From UBA7328 sp965247965 (lineage in GTDB: Bacteria > Bacteroidota > Bacteroidia > Chitinophagales > Saprospiraceae): DNA of 64,000 bases. The stretch lies in the NCBI GenBank assembly GCA_965247965.1, contig OZ252053.1:3224001-3288000 (forward strand), in the 5' to 3' direction. The position numbers and the translations under genes are program-made. Position 1 is the stretch's first letter. The number at the start of each line of letters is the position of its first letter. Positions 53,316 through 63,008 of this stretch are shown piece after piece. The notes under the pieces are model-generated. The model was given only the letters and a program-made list of their open reading frames with translations, made no database searches and was not told the origin of the DNA.

Positions 53316-53825
53316 TTAGGCAACGATTGTCTTGATTTTTCTCAGGTGTGAAGGATTCACATGTAGTCGCAATTGAAAGCCAATATGAGTCAACTCAATA
53401 ATTAGATCTTTTTTTCCGTCTATTTGCGCGATAAAGCCTTTTAATCCTGCTAATTGACCGCTAGCCACTTCAACTTCCTCTCCCAGCCGAAAATGATTGG
53501 CGTGATGCACTTCAATTTCATTAAACACACCCGTTACTCTTTTCAGGACATTGATTTCTCTTTCGGGAATGGGTTGCATTTCACCTCCAATTGTTAGAAA
53601 CCGAATGGCGTAGGGATTTTTGAGCACTTCGATTCTTTGATTTGCGTGTATGTTAACAAAGCAATAGCAGTTAATCAAGGGAATATCATAGTGTTTGATT
53701 TTGCGCGTATATTTTTTTGTTTTTCGTAAAGTAGGAACATAAGCTGTTATACTATTTTTTTCAAAATATTGTTTGGCAATTTTTTCACCTTTCGATCGGG
53801 TATAAACTGCGTACCATTCATTCAT
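53316..53825 (-). CDS. UpxY/NusG-like transcription antiterminator
   Basis: 169 aa from the ATG giving MNEWYAVYTRSKGEK, the usual NusG-family N-terminus; a further upstream start would overlap the sulfatase. The KOW-like C-terminal part includes GEEVEVASGQLAGLKGFI. UpxY proteins allow RNA polymerase to read through leader terminators of capsule operons in Bacteroidota. Here no intact glycan operon lies downstream on the same strand; the next genes are fragments. It may act in trans or be left over from rearrangement. Confidence 0.85.
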   Translation of the reverse strand: MNEWYAVYTRSKGEKIAKQYFEKNSITAYVPTLRKTKKYTRKIKHYDIPLINCYCFVNIHANQRIEVLKNPYAIRFLTIGGEMQPIPEREINVLKRVTGVFNEIEVHHANHFRLGEEVEVASGQLAGLKGFIAQIDGKKDLIIELTHIGFQLRLHVNPSHLRKIKTIVA

Positions 53826-53844
53826 CACAGTGGATTGATTGTTG

Positions 53845-55443
53845 TTATCGCGATTTTTCAAGTGGCCAATCCCTAACATCATTTTTCATCGCCCATTGAG
53901 CATAGGCCTTTCGAAGCTGTTCTACTTTTTCTGGTTTTATATCAATAAGGTTTTTTAATTCTGTAGGATCTTCTTCCAAGTTGTAAAGCTCCCACTCTTT
54001 TTCGCTTTCGGCCACCAGCTTCCAATCGCCTTGCCTTACAGCACGATTGCCTTCATGCTCCCAGTACAAATGTTCGTGGGCAGCCCTTTCCTTTCCTGTC
54101 AAAAATGGAATTAAACTTTTCCCTTCACTAGGCTTGATCTGCTGGTTATTTTGGGAAGACGGATAACTGGCTTCAGCTACATCGTTAAGAGTCGCCATAA
54201 TATCTATTACATGGCCGACGCGCCTTTCATACCCTCCTTTATTCTTTATTTTTTCCGGCCAATGGGCAATCAGTGGTGTGGCGATGCCTCCCTGGTGATT
54301 GTATTTTTTGTATAGCCTGAATGGCACGTTGCTGTAGTTGGCCCAGGCCTGGCCCTGGCTGACTGACCAGCCACCTTCCTCTTTCCATTCTTTATAATTT
54401 TCAATCTTATACTTGTCCCAATTCATTCCGAATTGCCCGGTTTCGTTTGAACAGCCATTGTCGGACATAAAAAGTATCAAGGTATTGTCATACTTGCCGA
54501 TTTTTTTAAGGTGATCCACAAGACGGCCGACATTCTGATCCAGACGGTCAATTTGAGCAGAATAGATGGCTCTTCGAAAATCCAATTCGTTTTTATCAGC
54601 ATCATAGAGGTCGCTCCACAATGTATTTTCAGTGGAAGACAAAACGGAATGACTTGGAATAATTCCCATTTCTTTCATTCGCTCAAATTTTTCTTCGCGC
54701 AATACATCCCAGCCATCCAGGTATTGCCCCTTGTATTTTGCAACATCTTCGTCTGGAGCCTCTATAGGGAAATGGGGCGCATTGTGTGCTACATAAAGAA
54801 AGAAAGGTTGATCGCTGTCTTTTGATTCCTCATCCAGGAAGTGAATGGCATAATCGGTAAACGCATCAGTCGTATACCAATCCTGATCAGGATGTAAATG
54901 ATTGACGGGATCATCCGTTTCCGCTATCAACAATTCACCATCCAGGTAGACATCGCAGCCTTTCAACACTTTATAATAGCTATCGACATGAATATGAATA
55001 CCATAAAAACGCTCAAACCCTCTATCCGTAGGCCACTGTCCGGGTTGGTGACCCACGTGCCATTTGCCGGTCATCAGGGTTTTATAGCCCGCAGGGCCAA
55101 GCACCTCGGCGAGCGTGACTGCCTGATTGTTGAGAAAGCCCTGGTAGGCACCCCCGTAATTATTGTAGACCATGCGTCCGACTCCGGCCTGGTGCGGATA
55201 CAGACCTGTCAGTAGACTGGCTCTGGTCGGGCAACATCTTCCGGTATTGTAAAAATTGGTGAACCTCAAGCCTTCATATGCCAGAGCATCGATATTGGGC
55301 GTATTGATTTCACCTCCGTAACAACTGAGATCTGAGTAGCCCATGTCGTCGACCAATATGAGTACGATGTTGGGGCGGTTCTCCTTTGAGGAACAGCTGA
55401 TTCCTAAAATCGCTGCAAAAAGTAAGAGGGGTATTCTAAACAT
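53845..55443 (-). CDS. Arylsulfatase, lipoprotein
   Basis: 532 aa. The signal peptide ends in lipobox GISC (Cys17), so it is exported and lipid-anchored. The N-terminal metal site is ILVDDMGYSDLS. The formylglycine motif C70-C-P-T-R74 in TGRCCPTRASLLTG shows a class I sulfatase needing activation by a formylglycine-generating enzyme. Further family blocks are GKWHVGHQPG and FMSDNGCSNE. It removes sulfate from a sulfated glycan or sugar. It is the first intact gene upstream of UpxY. Confidence 0.92.
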   Translation of the reverse strand: MFRIPLLLFAAILGISCSSKENRPNIVLILVDDMGYSDLSCYGGEINTPNIDALAYEGLRFTNFYNTGRCCPTRASLLTGLYPHQAGVGRMVYNNYGGAYQGFLNNQAVTLAEVLGPAGYKTLMTGKWHVGHQPGQWPTDRGFERFYGIHIHVDSYYKVLKGCDVYLDGELLIAETDDPVNHLHPDQDWYTTDAFTDYAIHFLDEESKDSDQPFFLYVAHNAPHFPIEAPDEDVAKYKGQYLDGWDVLREEKFERMKEMGIIPSHSVLSSTENTLWSDLYDADKNELDFRRAIYSAQIDRLDQNVGRLVDHLKKIGKYDNTLILFMSDNGCSNETGQFGMNWDKYKIENYKEWKEEGGWSVSQGQAWANYSNVPFRLYKKYNHQGGIATPLIAHWPEKIKNKGGYERRVGHVIDIMATLNDVAEASYPSSQNNQQIKPSEGKSLIPFLTGKERAAHEHLYWEHEGNRAVRQGDWKLVAESEKEWELYNLEEDPTELKNLIDIKPEKVEQLRKAYAQWAMKNDVRDWPLEKSR

Positions 55444-55548
55444 AGAATGTTGTTTAATGCTGCGTCAAAGGTTACTCACAGCGATATAAGTTTTCGAACT
55501 TAAATCATTGGATTGGGGGTCTAATATTTCGGTTGGCTAAAGTAACAT
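55444..55548. other. Upstream region of the sulfatase gene
   Basis: 105 bp without a gene; presumably holds the sulfatase promoter on the minus strand. I see TAACCTTTG there, one base off the TAnnTTTG element, so no promoter is called. Confidence 0.3.
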
Positions 55549-55805
55549 TTATACTATAAGAAAATCCAAATGAATGTCATTTGGCTCTAATTTGAATAGG
55601 TCTTCTTCTATTTCAGTTGTCAATGTGCATCCTAAGTGTTTATAAAAATTCTACGGTATTTACTGTTTCGCAGGAAGAGATATAGATTTTTTTCGCAGCT
55701 AAGTCCTTAGCTTTTTTAATCGCTTTCTTAAACAGGAGCTTTCCAATTCCTTGTCCCCGATATCTTCTTTCTTAGATTATTATTCTAAGATGCGACATTT
55801 TGAAT
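55549..55805 (-). pseudogene. GNAT acetyltransferase remnant
   Basis: The minus strand encodes RRYRGQGIGKLLFKKAIKKA (the acetyl-CoA-binding RxxGxG/A motif), then KKIYISSCETVNTVEF, and after a one-base shift YKHLGCTLTTEIEEDLFKLE. A stop (TAA) lies in frame before the motif, and the T5 run near 55650 has one T more than needed. Only the C-terminal half is left, so the gene is dead unless the changes are sequencing errors. Confidence 0.75.
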
Positions 55806-55816
55806 AACAACTCAAT

Positions 55817-56668
55817 TCATAGCTTATAAAACTCTATCGCGTTTTCCCAATATATTTTTCGCAAATCTTCTTCCGTACAACCTTCCAGCGCCAAGTCCAA
55901 TGTTTCAACCCAACCATGATATTCAGTGGCCTGACAAGCAACTGGCCAATCTCCACCAAAGCATATTCTGTCTACTCCAAAACATTCAATAACATGATCG
56001 ATGTAGGGTTTTAAATCCTCTTTTGTCCAATGCCCATGATCGGCTTCTGTGACAAGTCCAGACATCTTACAATGTACATTTTCCATCTGTGCCAATTCCC
56101 TCAGCTCTTTTTTCCACGGCTTAAAGATTTGATTCTTAATATCTGGCTTGCCGATGTGATCCAACATGAAGCGAACATCCGGGCATTGGTTTACAAACTC
56201 ACTGGTGTTTTTTAATTGTATATGAGAAATGCAGATATCGAAACTCAGGTCATAGTCTTCTAGCAATTGTACCCCTCGAATAAATCCAGGCTGCAAACAG
56301 AATTCAATATCTGGCTCAAACTGAATGATGCGGCGGATGCCTTTTATTAATTTATTTTCAGCGTATCGATCAAGAACATCTCTTGCTTTTTCGCCCAGTT
56401 CTAATGGCGCCCATGGAACAATTCCCTGGATCCGGTTATCTACTTCCGCTAATTCGGTAATCCAGGAAGCCTCTTGTTCGCATTGATCAAATGCACATTC
56501 ACATTGAAGAAACACCATTTTTCCCACTTCGACGCGAGCTATGGCCTCGTTGTAGTCCTCCAATAAATAGGGCTTATTCAATAAAGGAATATCATCCAGC
56601 CAGGGATAACGGAGGTGTTGCGGATCCCACAAATGCAAATGCGTATCGACTATCGGAAAAGCAGGCAT
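55817..56668 (-). CDS. Amidohydrolase, L-fuconolactonase-like
   Basis: 283 aa. VDTHLHLWDPQHLRYPWLDD at the N-terminus (metal-binding HxH) is the typical start of COG3618 lactonases, FMLDHIGKPD is the central block, and FGGDWPV carries the late Asp. These enzymes hydrolyse sugar lactones such as L-fucono- or L-rhamnono-lactone. It follows the ABC transporter genes on the same strand and probably served the same sugar pathway. It looks intact. Confidence 0.85.
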   Translation of the reverse strand: MPAFPIVDTHLHLWDPQHLRYPWLDDIPLLNKPYLLEDYNEAIARVEVGKMVFLQCECAFDQCEQEASWITELAEVDNRIQGIVPWAPLELGEKARDVLDRYAENKLIKGIRRIIQFEPDIEFCLQPGFIRGVQLLEDYDLSFDICISHIQLKNTSEFVNQCPDVRFMLDHIGKPDIKNQIFKPWKKELRELAQMENVHCKMSGLVTEADHGHWTKEDLKPYIDHVIECFGVDRICFGGDWPVACQATEYHGWVETLDLALEGCTEEDLRKIYWENAIEFYKL

Positions 56669-56688
56669 ATTCTTTTATTTAGGTGGTG

Positions 56689-57621
56689 TTAGTCGCTACT
56701 AATATACTTATCCGCAATCACCCCGATCAAGATCACTGTGCCCATTACCGCAAAATTTAAAGAGCTGGGAATCCCCAGGAGATTGACCAGGTTTTGTAAT
56801 ACCTGAAGCAAAGCGGTGCCAATGACAATTCCAATTACAGAACCTTGACCTCCATTTAATGAGCACCCTCCTAATACGGCCGCGGCAATACCATAGAGCT
56901 CGTAAAAATTACCATGAGAAGACGGAGCGATGGCATTGGTATAAAAGGCCAATAGAATGCCTGAAATGCCGGCTAAAAATCCTGAGATGACATAAGCAAT
57001 TAGGACGACTCTTCGAGTGTTGATCCCTGAGAAATAAGCGGCCTCTTCATTTTTGCCTACAGCATACAAATGTCTGCCGTATACGGAGTGATGCAACAAG
57101 ACCCATGAGAAAAAAGCGATGACGATTAGGAGAATAAAGGGCATGGGTATTCCCAATACATTCCCTGTTGTCAAAGTGTTGAGCATCTCGAATCCTTCAC
57201 TATAGCCAAATCCTTTTGTCATGTCATTCGCGATAAATCGGGCGATTCCTCGATAAAATAATAACCCACAAAGCGTGACGATGAAGGCCTGGATCTTCCA
57301 TCTCGTAACAAGGATGCCGTGAAACCATCCTATGAATGCACTCAAGATTAAAATCAGAATCACGACAAGTGGCCAGAATATCTTTCAATCCACCAGCATA
57401 AGACTCATCAAGACACCAGTCAATGCAAAAATGGATCCTACGGACAGATCAATTCCTTTACTGATAATGACGATTCCAATTCCAATACTGAATATTCCAA
57501 ACATGCCAATGAGTCTGGCAGTATTCTGGAGATTGGTGACATTTAGGAAGTTGGGGTTGCTGATGGCCAGGACCACGCAGAGCAATATGAAGATGATTAG
57601 TATGCCGGCTTCTTTTTTCAT
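56689..57621 (-). pseudogene. RbsC-like ABC transporter permease with in-frame stop
   Basis: The first part (57621-57385) has the family's IGMFGIFSIGIGIVIISKGIDLSVGS and SIFALTGVLM. The second (57363-56689) has VTRWKIQAFIVTLCGL, GRHLYAVGKNEEAAYFSGI and VLGGCSLNGGQGSV. The two are in the same frame, separated by TGA at 57382-57384 (MLVD-stop-KIFWPLVVILI). A nonsense mutation, a recoded codon or a sequencing error could explain this. Together they have normal length (about 310 aa). Confidence 0.85.
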
Positions 57622-57623
57622 AA

Positions 57624-58526
57624 TTAAGCCACCGCCAGCTTCATGATCCGCTCTTCGGTAAAATCTTTTCGCTCTATTTCTCCAGTGATAGAGCCATCGC
57701 GCATCACAAGGATTCTGTCACTGATCCTGATCAATTCTTCCATGTCGCTACTCACCACAACTACGATCACTTTTGAGGCCACCAACTGGCGCATGATTTT
57801 ATAAATGCCCAACTTGGAACCTACATCTATCCCACGCGTCGGCTCGTCAAATATCATCATCCGGGGATTCATGTCCAACCATTTCGCCAGCACTACTTTT
57901 TGCTGATTGCCGCCACTTAATTGCCACAGCGGCGTTTCCAGGCCTTCGGTCTTTATTTGTAAAGATTGTTTTTGCATTCGTGCTGCACGCTTTTCCCTTT
58001 TTCTAAAGATCCAGCCTCTCTTAGAAAAGTGTTTCAAATTTGGAATGGTGACATTCTCCGTGACATCCATTTCTGCAATTATTCCTTGCTTTCTCCTATC
58101 TTCCGGAATTAGAAAAATTCCTTTCGCTATTGCGTTTGAGGGAACCTTAATCTTCAATTGCTCCTCATTAAGTGTAATTTGTCCACTTACGGGTTTGTCT
58201 ATACCAAAAATCGCACGCATCAATTCTGATCTTCCGGCTCCGATCAAACCGGCAATTCCCAATATTTCACCCACACTCACTTCAAAGTTTATTTGGCTGT
58301 CAGGAAAGGCTTTGGTAACTAAATTTTCTACTTTAAAATGACCTCGTTCTTTGATTTCGGATGATGATTCGGAAGAGAAATCCAAGGATCTTCCCACCAT
58401 TAGATTAATCATTCGGTCGTGATTGATATCTTTTCCAACTAATTCCCCGGATATCTCACCATCTCTCAGGACAACAACCCGGTCTGCCAGTTTTGTTAAT
58501 TCATTTAGTCGGTGAGAAATATAAAT
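57624..58526 (-). pseudogene. RbsA-like ABC transporter ATPase, C-terminal part
   Basis: Starts within IYISHRLNELTKLADRV, the H-loop end of the first ABC domain. The second domain has GLIGAGRSELMRAIFG (weak Walker A), LSGGNQQKVVLAKWL (signature) and MMIFDEPTRGIDVGS (Walker B and D-loop). The N-terminal part is at 61143-61727. Joining at the AAT duplication gives GIIYISHR in frame and 494 aa in total, normal for RbsA-type double-domain ATPases. Confidence 0.9.
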
Positions 58527-58605
58527 GATCATGGGTGCATTTCAAAATGTCCCGATATAGGGAAATATGTGTTAAATTAGATATATCAACCAAAAATTAA
58601 AAGTC

Positions 58606-58818
58606 ATGAACGTGGTTAAATTACAGAAAAGATTTGACCAACTGATGAGTGATGTAAAGAACCTACAGGACATTGAAAGTTTTTACGACTATGAAGAAAG
58701 TTTTACCTACCTGTTAAAAGATTTTGGCAGAGAATTGCTAGAGAGTTCATTGGGCGAGGCTGTTGAAAATCGTAAAAAAAAAGATGCATCAAGACAGGTT
58801 ACGGTAAAATTGAATTGA
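58606..58818 (+). CDS. ISKra4-like element, small first gene
   Basis: 70 aa, acidic then basic (ESLxxAVENRKKKDASR-like end). It overlaps the transposase frame by four bases (ATTGA), which suggests coupled translation or a frameshift fusion as in two-gene ISKra4 members. No other domain is recognised. Confidence 0.6.
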   Translation: MNVVKLQKRFDQLMSDVKNLQDIESFYDYEESFTYLLKDFGRELLESSLGEAVENRKKKDASRQVTVKLN

Positions 58819-59789
58819 ATAAGTCCAACAAGTACAGCGAACAAATCGAGTCTGCAAAAGTAAGCCCTTATTTACAAGGCAAGTTGATATTCATAGGCCA
58901 GTTTAGTTGTTACGAGAATGGGGAAGAAATTGCGAATAAATTATTAGAGGTAAAAACGAATGATACGGCAATTTACCGTTTAACTGATACAATGGGAGAA
59001 CAAGTAGGAGAATGGATAGATGACCAAGATCGGTACAACATAGAAGATGTGAAAAAAGAGGATAGAGTTTATTGTCAGGTGGATGGTTCTCATTTATTGA
59101 CAAGAGGACCGGGATGGAAAGAGGTAAAATTGGGAAGGGTATTCAAACAAAGCTCAATTCTACCTCAAAGTGCTGATAGACAGTGGATTAGGAATAGTGA
59201 ATATGTAGGTCATTTGGGTGATCATGAAGAATTTGAGACAAAAGTTTCAGTGTTATTAGATGAATATTCAGGATTAAAAGACCGGATGGTTTTTGTGAAT
59301 GACGGAGCTGTATGGATAGAAAAATGGATTACAGCAGAATATCCTGATGCAACCCAAGTACTAGATTTTTACCACGCCGTTGAAAATGTGAGCAAATACG
59401 CAAATGTGTGTATGAAAAATAAAAAAGTAAGAAAAGAATGGATTTCACAGACAGCTTCACTATTAAAAGAAAAGGGTTATGATAGCCTTATAGAACGGAT
59501 CGATGAATTGAATTGTAACACGAAATTAAAAAAAGAGGAAAAGAGGAAATTGATGGTCTATTTAGAAAGGAACAAGACAAGAATGGATTACCCTTCATAC
59601 ATAGAAAAGGGAATGTTAATAGGTTCTGGAGCCATAGAAGCAGCGCACCGCAACGTATTGCAAAAAAGGATGAAACTGTCAGGTCAAAGATGGTCTGCCA
59701 AGGGAATTCAAAATATGATCAATCTCAGAGTAATCAATAAAAGTGGCCATTGGGATATGGTAACTGACAGGTTAAGACGCGCCGCCTAG
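58815..59789 (+). CDS. ISKra4-like transposase
   Basis: 324 aa from TTG. Core blocks: YCQVDGSHLLTRG (first Asp), VFVNDGAVWIEKWI (second Asp), VLDFYHAVENVSKY and the C-terminal GSGAIEAAHRNVLQKRMK with the catalytic Glu, then SGQRWSAKGIQNMINLR. This order matches ISKra4/UPF0236-type transposases. Intact. Confidence 0.8.
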   Translation: MNKSNKYSEQIESAKVSPYLQGKLIFIGQFSCYENGEEIANKLLEVKTNDTAIYRLTDTMGEQVGEWIDDQDRYNIEDVKKEDRVYCQVDGSHLLTRGPGWKEVKLGRVFKQSSILPQSADRQWIRNSEYVGHLGDHEEFETKVSVLLDEYSGLKDRMVFVNDGAVWIEKWITAEYPDATQVLDFYHAVENVSKYANVCMKNKKVRKEWISQTASLLKEKGYDSLIERIDELNCNTKLKKEEKRKLMVYLERNKTRMDYPSYIEKGMLIGSGAIEAAHRNVLQKRMKLSGQRWSAKGIQNMINLRVINKSGHWDMVTDRLRRAA

Positions 59790-59931
59790 ACGGGACAAAA
59801 TGAAATGCACCCATGATCATACTACTGGACATTGGAGTTAAAATAATACAATGTCTTGAAATAAAGTAGGTTATATATTATAATAAAGTGGAATATATCA
59901 TTATTGTTTGTAAAACAAACAATTAACAACA

Positions 59932-61135
59932 ATGACAATTCCACTCGTAAGCGAAATAAAACCATTTTTCTCAGGTTTTGAAGAACATGTAATAAAAAAT
60001 TTTCTCACAACAGCCCAAGGTATATTATCAGCCAGGACGACGAATTTGAACATTGTAAAGGATAAGCTCCCTGGAATACTCGAAAACCAACAAAACACCA
60101 AACCTGATTCGAATTATAAGAGGTTGATCCGTTTTTTCAATATGGATGATGCTGACAAGCAGGCATTGATTGAAGCTATATTATGTTTTAGTTTTTATTT
60201 GTTGAGACTCAAAGCGAAGAACATCAAATATTTGGCACTAGATGGTACGAGCTGGGAGAATGGCAACAAGAATATTCACTTATTAACATTGAGTGTAGTG
60301 GTCAATGGAGTAAGTATTCCAATATGGTGGGAAGACTTAGACAAGAAGGGTATGAGTAATTTTAATGAAAGACGAAAGGTGATAGACAAAGCCTGTAAAT
60401 TATATAATCTGAAAGGTTTGATACTACTAGCAGATCGGGAGTACATCGGAGAAAGATGGTTTAAATATCTGGTAGACAAGGGGTTAGAGTTTGTAATTTA
60501 GGTTAAAAAAGGGAATTTATAAAGGGTATGTGGACAACCAAAGGGGAAAGGATAAGACATTTTATAAACACCAACATCTTCGATACATTGGTATTGAACG
60601 TGAAGCATTGAAAAAACGGTATCAAATCTGTGGAGTGTCTAAACAAATTGAAATCCTTGGAAAAAAATTTTCTTTTGTGATTTTTAAAAACCCCAAAAGT
60701 TCAGCCAACGAACCTCTGTTTTATTTCATATCTACATTGAAAGACAAAAGAAAAATAGTAAAGCTTTACCCTATTCGTTGGACTATTGAAACTTGCTTCA
60801 AACACTTAAAATCAAATGGTTTCAATTTAGAAGCTCTTAATTTTAAAGACTCTGGAAAAATAGAATTGACAATGGGTATTGTAGTATTTATCTATGCCTT
60901 ATGTATTGAACAGGGTCTAACCCAACTCAAGCACAAAAAGAAGAGTGATTGGAAGAAATATAAAAACGGATCGATCAACTTAGTCGTTTCCAAATTTAAA
61001 AAAGGACTATCCTTTTTAGAAATCAAATTCAACAACCTTAGAAATTTCATATGCTTTCTTTCTCATTCCATTCGTTCTATCCCCAAACCCTCTTGGCTAT
61101 TCTTTGAACCACAATTTATAGCTCATGTCCAGTAG
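59932..61135 (+). pseudogene. IS4-family transposase of IS4-B, frameshifted
   Basis: First part (59932-60501): KYLALDGTSWENGNKN with the first Asp and ILLADREYIGERW with the second. Second part (to 61135): KLYPIRWTIETCFKHLKSNG, the YREK signature with the catalytic Glu. The frame breaks at 60497-60501 (GTAATTTAGG). Dropping one T gives VIRLKKGIYKGYVD and a full-length protein of about 400 aa. The single-base change may be real or a homopolymer error. Confidence 0.85.
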
Positions 61136-61142
61136 TATGATC

Positions 61143-61727
61143 AATGATTCCAACTCTTTGTTCGCGGAGCATTTGTATCACGCCAAATAAGATATCCGTT
61201 TCTTTCTCAGTCAAACTGGAAGTAGGTTCATCAAAAATTAGGATCCGGGCATTTTGAGAGAGCGCCTTTGCAATCTCAATCATTTGTTGGACCGCTATTG
61301 ATAAATCACTCAATGGATGTGCCGGAGACAGCTCTAGTCCCAGCTGATCCAGATATTTGTGTGCATCGGTACAGAGTTGTTTTTTATTTATCAGCCCAAA
61401 CCGGCCCAATGGTTCGCGGCCCAAAAAGATATTTCCTGCTACATCCAAATTATCCAGGAGATTCAATTCCTGGTGGATGAGTCCGATCCCTCTACTCATA
61501 GCGTCTCTTACATCTTTAATCTCAGCTTCATTTCCATCAATGATCACTACACCTTCATTTGGTTGATGGATACCACTTAGTATTTTAACTAGTGTAGATT
61601 TTCCAGCGCCATTTTCTCCTACAAGTCCAACTATTTCACCACTGGAAAGCAAAAAATCGATTCTATTCAAAGCTCTGACTGCTCCAAATCTTTTGCTTAT
61701 CTGCCTCATTTCAATGATAGGTGCCAT
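61143..61727 (-). pseudogene. RbsA-like ABC transporter ATPase, N-terminal part
   Basis: First ABC domain with Walker A GENGAGKSTLVKI (near residue 39), Q-loop IHQELNLLDNL, signature-like LSIAVQQMIEIAKAL and Walker B RILIFDEPTSSL. It ends at the IS4-B junction after REQRVGII. The remainder is at 57624-58526. It would have powered sugar import through the RbsC-like permease. Confidence 0.9.
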
Positions 61728-61737
61728 GTCAGCATTA

Positions 61738-62742
61738 TTAAGAACGCAGGCCTCGCATCTTTTCTAAAAAAGCCTCTGCTCCATCCTGTTTGATGATCTG
61801 GGTCGGAATGATAATCATGCCATTCTTCGGAACATCGGATTTATTTCCTTTTATAATATCAGACAGGAGCAAAATGGATTGATAACCAAATTCAAATGGT
61901 TGTTGAACAATGGTACCATAAATGTGACCGTCTTTTACGCCATTCAAAGTTTCTTCTTCCTCATCAAAACAGACAATCTTGACTTCACCCAACTTCCCAG
62001 ATTCTTTAACGGCATTCAGTATGGCAGGACCATTATAGCTCCATAGACCTACCAGGCAATCCAGGTCATTGTGGCTCACCAGTGCATCACTGACATTGGC
62101 TTTAGCGCGCACTCTGTCAATATTGTCCGTTTTGATATCTATAATTTCAATTCCTGATCCCTCCAGCACTTTTTCGATTCCCTCTATTCTTTCTTTTGCA
62201 TTTTGTGCATCCGTCTTACCGACAAAAAGCATGATTTTTCCACCATCAGGAAGTAATTCTTTGACCAATTTTCCAGCTTCCATCCCAGCCTCCACATTGC
62301 TGGTGCCGATGTAACATAAGCGATCGGTATTCGGGATATCACTATCTGTGATAATAACAGGAACCTGCTTGGCCACAGTATTGACCATGGGACCTTGATT
62401 GACCGCATCCAAAGGGGTAACCACCAGGCCATCAATGCCTTTCACTAATAAATCATCAATTATTCTCCGTTGCTCCGCTGCAGCACCATCGCCGGTATAT
62501 TTGAATTCTACAGATACATTTTCTAATTCGGTATCTGCTTTTTTACATCCCGCCTCGGCATAGGTCGAAAAGTCTGTTGCCGCTCCCGCTACAAATGCGA
62601 TATTATAATTTTTCTTACCACCTGTTTGTTTGTTTGCGCAGCTGACTGAAAATACGATTAGAAATGCAAAAACCGCATTTCTAAAATTTAGAGAAACATG
62701 TAGGATATCTCCTAGATAGAATGATAAATTGAAATAATGCAT
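61738..62742 (-). CDS. Ribose-type ABC transporter substrate-binding lipoprotein
   Basis: 334 aa. After a long leader the hydrophobic segment FAFLIVFSVSC ends in a lipobox, so the mature protein begins at that Cys. The periplasmic-binding fold of the RbsB type is clear (NIAFVAGAATDFSTYAEAGC, GIDGLVVTPLDAV, IVCFDEEEETLNGVKDG). The start is uncertain: the ATG at 62742 makes a leader about 20 residues longer than usual. The gene itself is intact although its ATPase and permease are broken. Confidence 0.85.
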   Translation of the reverse strand: MHYFNLSFYLGDILHVSLNFRNAVFAFLIVFSVSCANKQTGGKKNYNIAFVAGAATDFSTYAEAGCKKADTELENVSVEFKYTGDGAAAEQRRIIDDLLVKGIDGLVVTPLDAVNQGPMVNTVAKQVPVIITDSDIPNTDRLCYIGTSNVEAGMEAGKLVKELLPDGGKIMLFVGKTDAQNAKERIEGIEKVLEGSGIEIIDIKTDNIDRVRAKANVSDALVSHNDLDCLVGLWSYNGPAILNAVKESGKLGEVKIVCFDEEEETLNGVKDGHIYGTIVQQPFEFGYQSILLLSDIIKGNKSDVPKNGMIIIPTQIIKQDGAEAFLEKMRGLRS

Positions 62743-62799
62743 AATAGATGTTTGTGCGTTTCGTTTTAGTTGCTTCCTGCAAAACTAGAATTTTCTCCA

Positions 62800-62887
62800 A
62801 GTCCTGGCAGAGACGTTCCATACAGGCACGGCCAATACCGGTAGCACTTCCTGTTACAATGGCTGTTTTTCCTTTTAATCCTTTCAT
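62800..62887 (-). pseudogene. SDR oxidoreductase, N-terminal fragment
   Basis: MKGLKGKTAIVTGSATGIGRA, the cofactor-binding start of a classical SDR, breaks off after about 30 residues (MERLCQD) and runs into unrelated sequence before the binding-protein gene. Most of the protein has been lost by deletion. A sugar dehydrogenase would fit the neighbouring lactonase and dehydratase. Confidence 0.7.
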
Positions 62888-63008
62888 ATCTGAGGACAAA
62901 CATACAATTTTGGAGCGGTGGGAATTTCCATATCATAGCATCAGATTTATTACCAATGAATGTCAATAGTTCATATATTACACCATCTCCCAATCAACAC
63001 TTAAAGCT

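Larger units (their letters stand above)
58533..59812 (+). mobile_element. ISKra4-like insertion sequence
   Basis: 1280 bp with inverted ends beginning GGGTGCATTTC and ending GAAATGCACCC, and ATGATCAT direct repeats (58525-58532, 59813-59820). GGG ends and the two overlapping genes fit the ISKra4 family. It lies six bases inside the left tip of IS4-B. Confidence 0.85.
58527..61142 (+). mobile_element. IS4-like insertion sequence (IS4-B) splitting the ABC ATPase gene
   Basis: Perfect 18-bp inverted ends, GATCATACTACTGGACAT and ATGTCCAGTAGTATGATC. AAT direct repeats (58524-58526, 61143-61145). The left end is split after six bases by an ISKra4-like element. Without that element it is about 1328 bp. 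It interrupts the rbsA-type gene. Confidence 0.85.
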
